Source: Microbacterium suwonense | GTDB lineage: Bacteria > Actinomycetota > Actinomycetes > Actinomycetales > Microbacteriaceae | DNA: 64,000 nt | Assembly (NCBI RefSeq): GCF_030296555.1 | Contig: NZ_AP027728.1 | Location: 2,232,001-2,296,000, forward strand | Direction of reading: 5' to 3' | Part shown: in pieces, positions 1 through 10,199 of the stretch | Position numbering within the stretch: position 1 is the first letter of the stretch | How the letters are laid out: every line of letters starts with the position of its first letter | The notes under the pieces: generated by a model | The model's input: the letters and a program-made list of their open reading frames with translations, nothing else | What the model was told of the DNA's origin: nothing | Database searches by the model: none | Position numbers and translations under genes: made by a program

Positions 1-260
1 GCCGAGCCGGTACGTCCGACGGGCACGTCTTGGGTGCGATGCGAGGCATTGCACAGGAGCGGGAGGAGATGACCTGCCCCGCGGAACTCACACGCAGGAG
101 AGGAAGGATGATCGGGCCGCACGCGACTTGGTCACGGGCCATGAGGAGAGTGATTCCTCCGGTGGAGGACATGCAACCGTACCACGGCCACCGGTGAGGC
201 GCACACAGGGCAGTGATACTGCACCTGTCCGGGAGGCAGGCTGATGGCTAGGCTCGCGAC
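1..260. other. 5' flank, no supported gene
   Basis: No gene can be supported here. Two plus-strand frames stay open from the window edge, one to about position 196 and one to about 243, so the 3' end of an upstream gene may be present, but neither translation resembles a known family. The last bases hold a TAGGCT box at 249-254, exactly 6 bases before the ATG at 261, which probably is the -10 element of a leaderless promoter for the downstream gene. Confidence 0.4.
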
Positions 261-1409
261 ATGAGCATCGATCTCGAGGCGCTGTACACCGATCTGCATC
301 GGCATCCTGAACTGTCGTTCCAGGAGACGCGCACGGCGGGCATCGCTGCCGCCCACCTGCGCGACCTGGGCCTCGAGGTGCACGAGGGCATCGGCATCAC
401 CGGCGTGATCGGCGTGTTCGCCAACGGCGCCGGCCCAACAGCCTGGCTGCGCGCCGACATGGATGCTCTGCCAGTCACCGAGGAGACCGGACTCCCCTAC
501 GCCTCGACGGCCACCGGCGTCGACCCCGACGGCCACACGGTCGGAGTGATGCACGCCTGCGGCCACGACATGCACGTGACCGCGATGATCGGCGCCGTCG
601 AGCGACTCGTCGCCGAGCGCGACCAGTGGCAGGGCACCGTCGTGGTGGTGATCCAGCCCGCCGAGGAGTACGGCGCCGGAGCCCGCGCGATGCTCGATGA
701 CGGCATCCTCGACCGCTTCCCCCACCCCGACATCGTGCTGGGCCAGCACGTCACCCCGCTGCCGGTGGGGACGATCGGCGTGCGCCCGGGACCGCAGATG
801 TCAGCATCCGACGGTCTGCAGGTCGTGCTGCACGGTCGCGGCGGGCACGGCTCGCGTCCGCATGCCACGATCGACCCGATCGTGCTCGCGGCGGCGACCA
901 TCATGCGTCTGCAGACCGTCGTCTCACGCGAGGTCGATCCGCACGACCTCGCCGTCGTGACGGTGGGGTCGATCCATTCCGGCACGAAGAACAACATCAT
1001 CCCGCCGGATGCCACTCTGCAGCTCAGCCTGCGCTACCCCGACGATCAGCTGCGCACGAAGGTGCTCGAGAAGGTCGAGCGGGTCATCCGTGCAGAGGCG
1101 ATGGCATCCGGAGCGGAGCGCGAGCCCGAGATCACCACCCTGCACACCCTGCCCGCCACGATCAACGACGAGGATGCCACGGCACGCGCCGCGGCGGCGT
1201 TCCAGTCGGCGTTCGGCGAGCAGGCGGTGATCGATCCCGGGCTGTTCACCGGCAGCGAGGACGTGTCCTGGTTCGCCCGGGATTCCGGAGCGCCCCTGGT
1301 GTTCTGGTTCTGGGGCGGCGCCGATCCGGCCGTGTTCGCGGCCTCCGCCGCCGCCGGAACCCTCGACCACGACATCCCCACCAACCATTCGCCGTTCTTC
1401 GCTCCCTGA
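261..1409 (+). CDS. M20-family metal-dependent amidohydrolase
   Basis: Predicted zinc-dependent hydrolase of N-acyl amino acids or related amides (hippurate hydrolase / IAA-amino-acid hydrolase branch of peptidase family M20), cytoplasmic, 382 aa. Seen in the protein: an N-terminal LHRHPELSFQE segment, WLRADMDALPV, the metal-binding MHACGHDMH motif near residue 97, PAEE near residue 133, and a dimerisation domain between about residues 180 and 290. Length is normal for the family. The ATG is preceded 6 bases upstream by TAGGCT, so a leaderless transcript is likely. It stands alone; the next gene is on the opposite strand. The substrate cannot be told from sequence. Confidence 0.9.
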   Translation: MSIDLEALYTDLHRHPELSFQETRTAGIAAAHLRDLGLEVHEGIGITGVIGVFANGAGPTAWLRADMDALPVTEETGLPYASTATGVDPDGHTVGVMHACGHDMHVTAMIGAVERLVAERDQWQGTVVVVIQPAEEYGAGARAMLDDGILDRFPHPDIVLGQHVTPLPVGTIGVRPGPQMSASDGLQVVLHGRGGHGSRPHATIDPIVLAAATIMRLQTVVSREVDPHDLAVVTVGSIHSGTKNNIIPPDATLQLSLRYPDDQLRTKVLEKVERVIRAEAMASGAEREPEITTLHTLPATINDEDATARAAAAFQSAFGEQAVIDPGLFTGSEDVSWFARDSGAPLVFWFWGGADPAVFAASAAAGTLDHDIPTNHSPFFAP

Positions 1410-1521
1410 TCCATCCGACCATCGAGGTCGGCGTGACGGCGATGGTCGTCGCAGCCCGGGAGTTCCTGGGCTGAGCGAGGCATCGGGCTGAGCCGGCCCC
1501 CGGTCCGAGCGAGGTGCGGGC

Positions 1522-2190
1522 TCAGACCTCGAGCACGCGGTGGTTGATCTCGTGCGCCTCGCGGTGCAGGCGCTCCATGCGCTGGTCGAGCTCTTCCGCG
1601 GCATCCGCGGCATCCGTCAGACTCTGCACGAGGTGAGACGGCACGCGTCCGTCGAACTTGTAGTGGATCTTGTGCTCCAGGCTGGCCCAGAAGTCCATCG
1701 CGATGGTGCGGAACTGCACCTCGACGGGCACCGCGACCCGGCCGGTGGAGAGGAACACCGGCACCTCGACGATGACGTGCAGGCTGCGGTAGCCGTTCGG
1801 CTTCGGCTGGGCGATGTAGTCCTTCACGATCCGCACGGTCACATCGTCCTGCTGCGTGAACAGGTTGAACAGCCGATAGACGTCGCTGACGAAGCTGCAG
1901 GTGATGCGCACACCGGCGATGTCGGTGATCTCGGCGCGGATGCTGTCGAAGTCGGCCTCCACACCACGGCGGGCCACCTTCTCGACGATGCTGTCCGGGG
2001 ACTTCAGCCGGCTCTTCACGTGTTCGATGGGGTTGTACGCGTGCATGTGCGTGAACTCGTCGCGCAGGATCGAGATCTTCGTCTCGACCTCCCGCATCCC
2101 GAACTCGTACTCGCGCAGGAAACGCTGAAACGCGTCGCGCAGCTGTCGCGCCTCGGCGATCGCGGCTTCGTCGGCGTTGACCGTTGTCAT
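1522..2190 (-). CDS. small alarmone synthetase (RelA/SpoT nucleotidyltransferase domain)
   Basis: 222-aa single-domain RelA/SpoT synthetase of the RelQ/YjbM type, expected to make (p)ppGpp from ATP and GDP/GTP. Seen: the synthetase core from about residue 45 to 175, with SRLKSPDSI, DIAGVRITCSF, PKPNGYRSLH and VEVQFRTIAMDFWASLEHK. There is no HD hydrolase, TGS or ACT domain, so it is a synthetase only. The start at 2190 is preferred over an in-frame upstream ATG at 2232 because TAACGT lies 7 bases upstream and the family alignment begins close to it. Monocistronic. Confidence 0.9.
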   Translation of the reverse strand: MTTVNADEAAIAEARQLRDAFQRFLREYEFGMREVETKISILRDEFTHMHAYNPIEHVKSRLKSPDSIVEKVARRGVEADFDSIRAEITDIAGVRITCSFVSDVYRLFNLFTQQDDVTVRIVKDYIAQPKPNGYRSLHVIVEVPVFLSTGRVAVPVEVQFRTIAMDFWASLEHKIHYKFDGRVPSHLVQSLTDAADAAEELDQRMERLHREAHEINHRVLEV

Positions 2191-2352
2191 GCTCTCGACG
2201 TTACGCTTTCGTGATCGGAATCGGCTGGGCATTTCGCATGCGCGACAGTCTTCTGCGACTGCGGCATCGTTCGATGGCGCGGATGCAGGAAAGTGCAGCG
2301 GCTGCGAGGGAGGAGCGGATGCCGCGGAGCGGGCGGGCAGGGCGAACGGATG

Positions 2353-4419
2353 CTACGCGTCGCGCGAGCGCCACAGCAGCCAGACGAAGTACGGGGCGCC
2401 GAGCAGCGCGACGACCAGGCCCGCGGGCAGCTGGGCGGGAGCGATGATCGTCCGGCCGACGGCATCCGCCACCCCGACGAGCACCGCACCGAGCACGATC
2501 GCGACCGGGATCACCCGCGCATGCCGTGCACCGACCAGCGCTCGGGCGGCGTGCGGGGCGACCAGGCCGACGAACCCGACCACGCCGACGGCGGCGACGC
2601 TGAGCGCGGCGAGCAGTGCGGCCGCGGCGAGCAGCGCGAGCCGGGTGCGCTCCAGGCGGATGCCGACCAGTCGCGGAGTGTCCTCGTCCATGGTGACGAT
2701 GTCGAGGTCACGACGCTGCGCGAGCACGAACGGCAGCGCCACCAGCAGCACGATCGCCAGCGGGATCACCTGCTCCCAGATGCGCCCGTACGTGGTGCCC
2801 GAGAGCCAGGTGTAGATCTTCGGAGTGTCCCAGGGATTCGCCTGCAGCAGCACGAACGTCGTCAGCGCCACCGCACCGTACGAGACGCCGATGCCGATCA
2901 GGATGAACCGGTCGGCGCTGAGCCCGCCCTTCCAGGCCAGGCCGTATACCAGCAGGAAGGCGAGCAGAGCTCCGATGACGGCCGCTGCCAGCATCCCGAA
3001 CGTCGTCGCGGTCGCACTCGTCACGACGAGCACCGCGCCCAGCCCCGCACCGCCGGTGATGCCGAGCAGCCCGGGCTCGGCAAGCGGGTTGCGGCTGACG
3101 GCCTGGGTGATGGTGCCCGCCAGCGCGAGCGCCGCACCGGCGACGACCGCGGCGATCACCCGCGGGGAGCGCTCGTCGAGGGCGAACGAGACCACGGGCG
3201 GCGCCTGATGCTGCATCCACAGCAGGATGTCGCCGGTGAGCAGCTGCGTGCTGCCGACCAGCAGTCCGCCGATCACCACCGCGCACAGCGCCACGATGCC
3301 CACCACCAGCACGACCACGAAGCGGCGGGTGCTGCGCACGCCGAAGCGGATCGTCGGCGGACGCCGGGTGGGCCCCGCATCGCGCAGCCGCCGGGCCATC
3401 ATCACCAGCACGATCGCGCCGAGCACGGTGGTCGCGACGCCGGTGGGCACGGACAGCGCGCCCTCGGCTCCGAGGATCGCCCGCAGCACGGCATCCGCTC
3501 CGATCACGACGATCGCACCGATGAGACCGGATGCCGGGATGAGCATTGCGTGCCGGCCCAGCGCCGGCACCACGCGCGAGAGCAGCCGCGCGAGCACCGG
3601 CGCGCACAGCCCGACGAACCCGATCGGTCCGGCGAGGGTCACGGCGGCGGCGGTGAGCAGCACCGAGAGCAGGATGCTGAACACGCGCGTCGAGCGGACC
3701 GGAACTCCCAGTGACGAGGCGGTGTCGTCGCCGAGAGCGAGCACGTCTAGCCGGCGAGTGAGCAGGAAGCAGGCGGCGAGCACGACGCCGATCACAGGCG
3801 CCACGCGCAGGAAGTTCTCGATGCCCAGCTGCGAGAGACTGCCGCTGCCCCACGCGAACAGGCCCTTCGTCTCCTCGTCGAACAGCACCAGCAGCGTGGA
3901 GGTGCCGGCCTGCAGCGCCATCGCGAGCGCGGAACCGGCCAGTACGAGCCGCGTCGTCGACGACGCCGAGCCACCGGCCAGGCCCAGCACGAGTGCCGCT
4001 GCGAGCAGGCCGCCGACGAAGGCGACGATGCCGGATGCCCAGATCGGCACCGTCAGGCCGAAGGCCGTGATCGCGGTGATCGAGAAGTAGGCCCCCGCGG
4101 TCACGCCCAGGGTGTCGGGCGAGGCGAGCGGGTTGCGCGCCAGCGACTGCATGAGCAGGCCGGCCACGCCCAGCGCGATGCCGACGGCCACACCCGCGGC
4201 GAGGCGAGGCAGACGCGACCCGAGCAGGATCTCGGGCTGGGCGAGCACCTGTCCGCTGGTGCCCTGAGTCAGATGCCAGGCGGATGCCAGTACCAGCACG
4301 ACCAGCAGTGAGACCAGCACCCAGACGGCCGTGGCCGTGGAGTCGGAGCGACGCCCCTCCGCATCCGTGCCCGCGCGATCCGTTCTGCGGGCCGACACGC
4401 CAGATGCAGGACGATTCAT
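2353..4419 (-). CDS. fused two-domain siderophore ABC transporter permease (FecCD type)
   Basis: 688-aa membrane protein made of two tandem FecCD-type permease domains in one chain, as in FhuB, whereas most siderophore transporters use two separate permeases. The first domain covers about residues 30-340 and the second 350-688; each repeats the family segments (RLPR near the N-terminus, QSLARNPLASPDTLG in the first, QAVSRNPLAEPGLLG in the second, and PHAAR-type cytoplasmic loops). It follows the binding-protein gene in an operon and should import ferric siderophore with the ATPase encoded further upstream. A GTG at 4482 would add 21 residues. With the ATG at 4419, codons 1-11 are encoded by half of a 63-bp palindrome (4389-4451), so the true start needs experimental support. 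Confidence 0.88.
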   Translation of the reverse strand: MNRPASGVSARRTDRAGTDAEGRRSDSTATAVWVLVSLLVVLVLASAWHLTQGTSGQVLAQPEILLGSRLPRLAAGVAVGIALGVAGLLMQSLARNPLASPDTLGVTAGAYFSITAITAFGLTVPIWASGIVAFVGGLLAAALVLGLAGGSASSTTRLVLAGSALAMALQAGTSTLLVLFDEETKGLFAWGSGSLSQLGIENFLRVAPVIGVVLAACFLLTRRLDVLALGDDTASSLGVPVRSTRVFSILLSVLLTAAAVTLAGPIGFVGLCAPVLARLLSRVVPALGRHAMLIPASGLIGAIVVIGADAVLRAILGAEGALSVPTGVATTVLGAIVLVMMARRLRDAGPTRRPPTIRFGVRSTRRFVVVLVVGIVALCAVVIGGLLVGSTQLLTGDILLWMQHQAPPVVSFALDERSPRVIAAVVAGAALALAGTITQAVSRNPLAEPGLLGITGGAGLGAVLVVTSATATTFGMLAAAVIGALLAFLLVYGLAWKGGLSADRFILIGIGVSYGAVALTTFVLLQANPWDTPKIYTWLSGTTYGRIWEQVIPLAIVLLVALPFVLAQRRDLDIVTMDEDTPRLVGIRLERTRLALLAAAALLAALSVAAVGVVGFVGLVAPHAARALVGARHARVIPVAIVLGAVLVGVADAVGRTIIAPAQLPAGLVVALLGAPYFVWLLWRSRDA

Positions 4420-4451
4420 GGCATCCGATCCGACATCTGGCGTGTCGGCCC
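4389..4451. repeat. 63-bp palindromic repeat, copy 1
   Basis: Perfect 18-bp inverted arms (GGGCCGACACGCCAGATG at 4389-4406 and its complement at 4434-4451) flank a 27-base loop. A second copy with identical arms and the same loop length lies at 25687-25749. This copy sits between the siderophore-binding protein gene and the permease gene and overlaps the permease start. In mRNA it could form a stem-loop that separates expression of the two genes or protects the upstream message. Confidence 0.85.
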
Positions 4452-4489
4452 CCAATTCGCATCCGGTCCCGGCACCTCGCACGGCGAGG

Positions 4490-5521
4490 TCACTTCGTCA
4501 TGACTCCGAGGTAGGCGTCGATGATCTGCTCAGCCGAGCGCGGGCCGCCGAACATCCAGATGCCGGCGGGGAACGCGTGGACACGATCCTCCTTCACCGC
4601 GGGGATCAGCTTCCAGGCCGGGTTCTTCGCGGCGGCGTCGAGGAAGCTCTCCGAGTCGGGATCGACCGTGCCGGTGGTCAACAGGGTGGCATCGCCGATG
4701 GTCGTCATGCCCTCGATGTCGGTGGTGCCCAGGCCGTAGGCCGCGTCGACCTCACCGGTCCAGGCGTTGGTCAGACCCAGCTGCTCGCCCAGCTCGGCGA
4801 CCAGCGAACCCTGACCGTACGGGCGCAGCGTGACGTTGCCGCCGTCGACCCAGCCATCCAGGAACACGAACTCGTGGCCGGCGAGCGAGGCGTCGGCGAC
4901 CGAGTCCTTCGCATCGGCGAGCTTCTTCTCGAACTCGTCCTTGACGACATCGGCGCGCTCGGTGCGGCCGGTGGCCTGTGCGATGAGGTCGAAGGTGCCG
5001 AGCATCTGCGTGATCGGGTCCTTGGCGTCGGCACCGAGCGTCGCCAGCACCGGGATGCCGTACTTCTCCAGCTGCGCGATGATCGCATCGTCGCGGGTGT
5101 AGGCCTCGACGATCACCAGGTCGGGCTCGGTGGCGAACAGCGCGTCCAGGTTCGGCTCCTGCCTGGTGCCCACATCGGTGACACCCTCCGGCAGCTCCTC
5201 GGAGGTATCCCAGGTGCGGTAGCCATCGGCATCCGCCACGGCGACCGGGGTCAGGCAGAGCGAGAGCACGTCCTCCACCTGCTGCCACTCCAGCACGGCC
5301 ACCTTCGCCGCCGGCTTGTCGAGGGTCACCGTGCGCCCGAAGGCGTCGGTGAGCTCGACCGGGTCGGTCGACGTGGTGGTGCTGTCGTCGGCGCAGCCGA
5401 TGCCGCTCGCAGTGGAGGTCTTCGCGTTCGTGGGCGCCGGCGCGGCCGAGGTGGTTCCGCACGCGGTGAGTGCGAGGGTCAGTGCGCCGAGGGTCGCGAG
5501 GGCTGCGAGAGGCTTGTTCAT
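4490..5521 (-). CDS. iron-siderophore ABC transporter substrate-binding lipoprotein
   Basis: 343-aa periplasmic-binding-type lipoprotein, predicted to capture ferric siderophore outside the membrane. Seen: an N-terminal signal peptide with lipobox LTAC (Cys at residue 21), then a class III binding-protein fold with VTLDKPAAKVAVLEW, DVGTRQEPNLDALFATEPDLVI and a C-terminal segment AFPAGIWMFGGPRSAEQIIDAYL. It lies between the ATPase gene (58-base gap) and the fused permease gene (70-base gap carrying the palindrome) on the same strand, so the three form one uptake operon under the iron box at 6445-6463. The siderophore is unknown. Confidence 0.9.
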   Translation of the reverse strand: MNKPLAALATLGALTLALTACGTTSAAPAPTNAKTSTASGIGCADDSTTTSTDPVELTDAFGRTVTLDKPAAKVAVLEWQQVEDVLSLCLTPVAVADADGYRTWDTSEELPEGVTDVGTRQEPNLDALFATEPDLVIVEAYTRDDAIIAQLEKYGIPVLATLGADAKDPITQMLGTFDLIAQATGRTERADVVKDEFEKKLADAKDSVADASLAGHEFVFLDGWVDGGNVTLRPYGQGSLVAELGEQLGLTNAWTGEVDAAYGLGTTDIEGMTTIGDATLLTTGTVDPDSESFLDAAAKNPAWKLIPAVKEDRVHAFPAGIWMFGGPRSAEQIIDAYLGVMTK

Positions 5522-5579
5522 CAGTGGGGGCTCCGGGTGTCGAGAATGATTCAGAGGGGGATTCGGGTGGGGAGGATGT

Positions 5580-6443
<864 letters not shown>

Positions 6444-6444
6444 G

Positions 6445-6463
6445 TTAGGAGAGCCTAACCTAT
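6445..6463. promoter_or_regulatory. DtxR/IdeR-type iron box
   Basis: The sequence TTAGGAGAGCCTAACCTAT matches the 19-bp DtxR/IdeR consensus (TTAGGTTAGSCTAACCTAA) at all but three positions. It lies between the divergent siderophore ATPase and siderophore-interacting protein genes and overlaps -10-like boxes of both, so iron-bound repressor would block both promoters. Confidence 0.85.
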
Positions 6464-6472
6464 GATGGTGTG

Positions 6473-7396
6473 GTGAGCCACCACCCGTACCGCACATTTC
6501 GCACGACCGTCGCGCGCATCACCCCGCTGTCGCCCAACTTCACGCGCATCACACTGGCCGGTGACGATCTGGTGCATTTCGGCACCGATGGGCTGGATCA
6601 GCGCATCAAGCTGATCATCCCGTTCGCGGACGGAACCATCACCGACGTCGGTCAGTTCGATGAGAACCAGAGCATGGGCGAGTGGTACAAGCGCTGGCGC
6701 GGGCTTCCCGACGAGCAGCGCAATCCGATCCGCACGTACACGATCCGCGCGCCGCGTCCGGATGACCGCGAGATCGACGTCGACTTCGTGCTGCACGGCA
6801 CCGAGGGTCCGGCATCGGCCTGGGCCAGCCGTGCACAGCTCGGTGATCCGCTGTTCGTCGTCGGGCCGAACTCCCGCTCCGCAGAGCGGGCCGGCGGCAT
6901 CGAGTGGAAACCGGGCGATGCGAGATCCTTGCTCATCGCCGGCGACGAGACGGCCGCCCCGGCGATCTGCTCCATCGTGGAGTCGCTGCCCGCGGATGCC
7001 GTGGGCGAGGTGTGCATCGAGGTGCCGACGGCGGCGGATGCTCTGCCGCTGGCCGCCCCTGACGGCGTGCGGGTGAGGTGGCTTCCCCGGGGTGCCGTGG
7101 GGCACGGCATCCGTCTCAGCGCCGCGGTGCACGAGTGGGGGCGCGAACGTGCCCGTGTTCCTGCGCTCACGGCCGCCGCACCGTCGGCATCCGCTCCTGC
7201 GCTCTCGGACCCGGATCCCGACGAGGTGCTCTGGGAGGTCCCGGATGCCGTGACCGGCGGCGAGTACGCCTGGCTGGCCGGCGAAGCGGGCACCATCACA
7301 GCGCTGCGCCGGCACCTGGTGCGCGACCTCGGCATCGACCGCCGCTCGATCGCGTTCATGGGCTACTGGCGGCAGGGTCGCGCCGAGGCGTCCTGA
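6473..7396 (+). CDS. siderophore-interacting protein (FAD-dependent ferric-siderophore reductase)
   Basis: 307-aa cytoplasmic flavoprotein of the SIP/ViuB family that releases iron by reducing the imported ferric siderophore with NAD(P)H. Seen: FAD-binding motif RTYTIR near residue 83, LLIAGDETAAPAI near residue 155, and a C-terminal SIP domain with WLAGEAGTITALRRHL ending in MGYWRQGRAE. A GTG start at 6473 is chosen over the adjoining GTG at 6470 because TATGAT (6461-6466) lies exactly 6 bases upstream, as in several other genes here. Divergent from the uptake operon and sharing its iron box. Confidence 0.9.
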   Translation: MSHHPYRTFRTTVARITPLSPNFTRITLAGDDLVHFGTDGLDQRIKLIIPFADGTITDVGQFDENQSMGEWYKRWRGLPDEQRNPIRTYTIRAPRPDDREIDVDFVLHGTEGPASAWASRAQLGDPLFVVGPNSRSAERAGGIEWKPGDARSLLIAGDETAAPAICSIVESLPADAVGEVCIEVPTAADALPLAAPDGVRVRWLPRGAVGHGIRLSAAVHEWGRERARVPALTAAAPSASAPALSDPDPDEVLWEVPDAVTGGEYAWLAGEAGTITALRRHLVRDLGIDRRSIAFMGYWRQGRAEAS

Positions 7397-7434
7397 CCTC
7401 GGGGCTGTCCGCCGACACCCCGACCTGCGGTCGG

Positions 7435-7484
7435 CCGCAACCCGGGGTCTGGACGAGAGCCCGCAACCCGGGGTCTGGACGAGA
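7435..7484. repeat. 26-bp tandem duplication
   Basis: The 24-base unit starting CCGCAACCCGGGGTCTGG occurs twice, at 7435-7458 and 7461-7484, in the convergent gap between the siderophore-interacting protein gene and copA. A partial third copy (ACCCGGGTCTCGACG) follows. No function is evident. Confidence 0.8.
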
Positions 7485-7514
7485 ACCCGGGTCTCGACGG
7501 ACGCGTACCGAAGA

Positions 7515-9808
7515 TCAGCGGAAGGCACGCAGCCGCAGGCTGTTGCCGACCACGAAGACGCTCGAGAACGCCATCGCGGCACCGGCGAGCATGGGGTTCA
7601 GCAGACCGAGCGCGGCGAGCGGGATCGCGGCGGTGTTGTACGCGAAGGCCCAGAACAGGTTGCCCTTGATCGTGCGCAGGGTGCGTCGCGAGAGACGGAT
7701 GGCATCGGATGCCGCCCGCAGATCCCCACGCACGAGCGTGATGTCGGATGCCTCGATCGCCGCATCCGTGCCCGTTCCCATCGCCATTCCCAGGTCGGCC
7801 TGCGCCAGCGCCGGGGCGTCGTTGACACCGTCGCCGACCATCGCGACGACCCGCCCCTCGCCCTGCAGGCGGGAGACCACCGCCACCTTGTCGGCTGGCA
7901 GCACTTCGGCGATCACCTCGTCGATGCCGACCTGGGCGGCGATGTGGCGCGCCGCCGCCTCATTGTCTCCGGTGAGCAGGATCGGCATGAGGCCGAGCGT
8001 CTTCAGCGAGGCCACCGCCTCGCCGCTGGTCGGCTTGATCCGGTCGGCGACGACGATCATGCCGCGGGCGGTTCCGTCCCAAGCGACCAGCACCACCGTC
8101 TGGCCGGCGGCCTCGGCATCCGCCTTCGCTGCGAGGATCTCTTCGGAGGGGTGGACCGACCAGTCTTCGAGCAGCGAGAGCCGACCCACGAGCACCGCGC
8201 GCCCCTCGACCACGCCGGTGACGCCGCGCCCTTCGAGGTTCTGGAACGTCTCGACCGGCGGGAGATCGGTTCGCGTGGCACGAATCGACGCATCGGAGGC
8301 CTCGGATGCGGCGTGTCGGGCCACCTGAGCATCGGCCTCGGCGGATTCCCGTGCGGCGGATGCGATCGCCCGGGCGATCGGGTGCTCGCTGGCGTGCTCG
8401 ATCGCTCCGGCCAGGCGCAGCAGCTCATCGGCATCCGTCCCCTGCTCGGGGATGACCGAGACGACGCTCATGCGGCCCTCCGTGACGGTGCCGGTCTTGT
8501 CGAGCACGACCGTGTCGACGCGGCGGGTGGACTCCAGCACCTCCGGACCCTTGATCAGGATGCCGAGCTGTGCACCGCGTCCGGTGCCGACCAGCAGTGC
8601 GGTCGGCGTGGCCAGCCCCAGCGCGCAGGGGCAGGCGATGATCAGCACGGCGACAGCGGCGGTGAAGGCGGCGGATGCCGGGAAGCCAAGCACGAGCCAG
8701 GCGGCGAGCGTGACGAGGGCGATGCCGATCACGATCGGCACGAAGACGCCGGAGATGCGGTCGGCCAGCCGCTGCACCTCGGCCTTGCCCGCCTGCGCGT
8801 CCTCGACCATCCGCGCCATCTGCGCGAGCTGCGTGTCGGCGCCGACGCGGGTGGCGCGCACCACCAGGCGTCCGCCGGAGTTCACTGTGGCACCGGTGAC
8901 GGCATCGCCCTCGCGCACCTCCACGGGCACAGGCTCGCCGGTGATCATCGACTGGTCGATCGCCGACATCCCCGACACCACGACGCCGTCGGTGGCGATC
9001 TTCTCGCCGGGACGGACGACGAAGTGATCGCCGACCCTGAGCTCGGCGGTGGGGATGCGCACCTCGATGCCATCTCGGATGACAGCGACGTCCTTCGCGC
9101 CGATCTCGAGCAGCGCGCGCAGCGCCGCACCGGCCGTGCGCTTGGCACGCTTCTCGAAGTAGCGACCGGCCAGCACGAACATGGTCACTCCGGCGGCGAC
9201 CTCGAGGTAGATGTTGCCCGCTCCGTCGCTGGGCGCGATGGCGAACGAGAACTCGTGGGTCATACCCGGCATCCCCGCCGTGCCCAGGAACAGCGCGTAC
9301 AGCGACCAGAGGAACGCCGCCGACGTGCCCAGACTGATCAGCGTGTCCATGGTGGCCGCACCGTGGCGCAGATTGACCCAGGCGGCACGGTGGAACGGCC
9401 ACGCCGCCCAGACGATCACCGGAGCGGCGAGCGTGAGCGACAGCCACTGCCAGTACTCGAACTGCAGCACCGGGATCATCGCCAGCAGGATCACCGGCAC
9501 GCTCAGCACGATCGAGCCGATCAGCCGGTGCCGCAGCGCGCGCGCTCGGGGTCGTCGGCATCTCTCGCGTCGACGTCCGGTGCGGACGCGGGAACGGATG
9601 CCGTGTATCCGGCGTTCTCGACGGTGCTGATCAGCAGCGCGGGATCGAGCGGGCCGTCGGCGGTGACCTGCGCCTTCTCTGTGGCGTAGTTGACCGTGGC
9701 AGTGACGCCGTCGAGCCTGTTCAGCTTCTTCTCGATGCGCATCGCGCACGACGCGCACGTCATCCCGCCGATCTCGAGATCGATGCGGGACGGTTCGACG
9801 GTGCTCAT
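7515..9808 (-). CDS. copA: copper-exporting P1B-type ATPase (frameshifted in this sequence)
   Basis: Copper-translocating P-type ATPase, about 764 aa once one missing base is restored. The N-terminal heavy-metal domain (GGMTCASC, residues 14-21) reads from the ATG at 9808, which has a GAGGAG ribosome site upstream. After about residue 88 the frame is lost near 9536-9550 and the rest continues one frame over: membrane segments, TGE loop (ITGEPVP), the ion-binding CPC ([12 protein letters not shown]), phosphorylation DKTGTVTEG, the HP motif, and the hinge [16 protein letters not shown]. Restoring one base in the GGGG run at 9547-9550 gives a continuous protein, so a sequencing error is the simplest explanation. 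Downstream of copZ, under the CsoR-like operators. Confidence 0.88.
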
Positions 9809-9869
9809 GGCGATGCTCCTCGGAATGTACAGACGGACAGGCGGCCGGTCGTGGCGGGTCGTCGGAAGC

Positions 9870-10079
9870 TCAGGCCGCGACGGCGCGGTATCCGGCCTCG
9901 TCGACGGCGGCGATGACGGCATCCGCGTCGACGGCGGATGCCGAGCTGACGACGAGGCGGCCGGTCTGCGCGCTGACGTCGATGCCCTCGACGCCCGCGA
10001 CCTTCTCGACTTCTTCGCGCACGGACATCTCGCAGTGCCCGCAGGTCATCCCGGTCACCTGGAATTCAGTGGTGGTCAT
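9870..10079 (-). CDS. copZ: copper chaperone, heavy-metal-associated domain protein
   Basis: 69-aa single HMA domain with the Cu(I)-binding motif MTCGHC at residues 10-15 and the usual beta-alpha-beta-beta-alpha-beta length. It should carry Cu(I) to the ATPase encoded 61 bases downstream. First gene of the copZ-copA operon; two CsoR-like palindromes lie directly upstream. It also has an AGGAGGA-type ribosome site before the ATG at 10079. Confidence 0.92.
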   Translation of the reverse strand: MTTTEFQVTGMTCGHCEMSVREEVEKVAGVEGIDVSAQTGRLVVSSASAVDADAVIAAVDEAGYRAVAA

Positions 10080-10096
10080 GGTTCCTCCTCTGTCTC

Positions 10097-10114
10097 GGTA
10101 CCCCCTAGGGTACC
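10097..10114. promoter_or_regulatory. CsoR-like copper operator, proximal
   Basis: GGTACCCCCTAGGGTACC is a pseudo-palindrome of the type bound by CsoR copper-sensing repressors (TACCC-N-GGGTA core). It is 17 bases upstream of the copZ start. No csoR gene is in this window. Confidence 0.7.
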
Positions 10115-10133
10115 TTCACCAGAGTACGACCAT

Positions 10134-10150
10134 ATACCCCTCTGGGGTAT
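10134..10150. promoter_or_regulatory. CsoR-like copper operator, distal
   Basis: ATACCCCTCTGGGGTAT is a perfect 7-bp-arm palindrome of the CsoR type. It is about 37 bp (centre to centre) from the proximal site, a spacing that could bracket the copZ promoter. Confidence 0.7.
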
Positions 10151-10199
10151 TCCCCCAGGCTGCGAAGATGCGATCAGCCCCTGCGCTCAGGCCCTGCAC

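Noticed and set aside
1..243. 3' end of an upstream gene
   Set aside because: Two frames stay open from the edge, but neither can be preferred or matched to a family.
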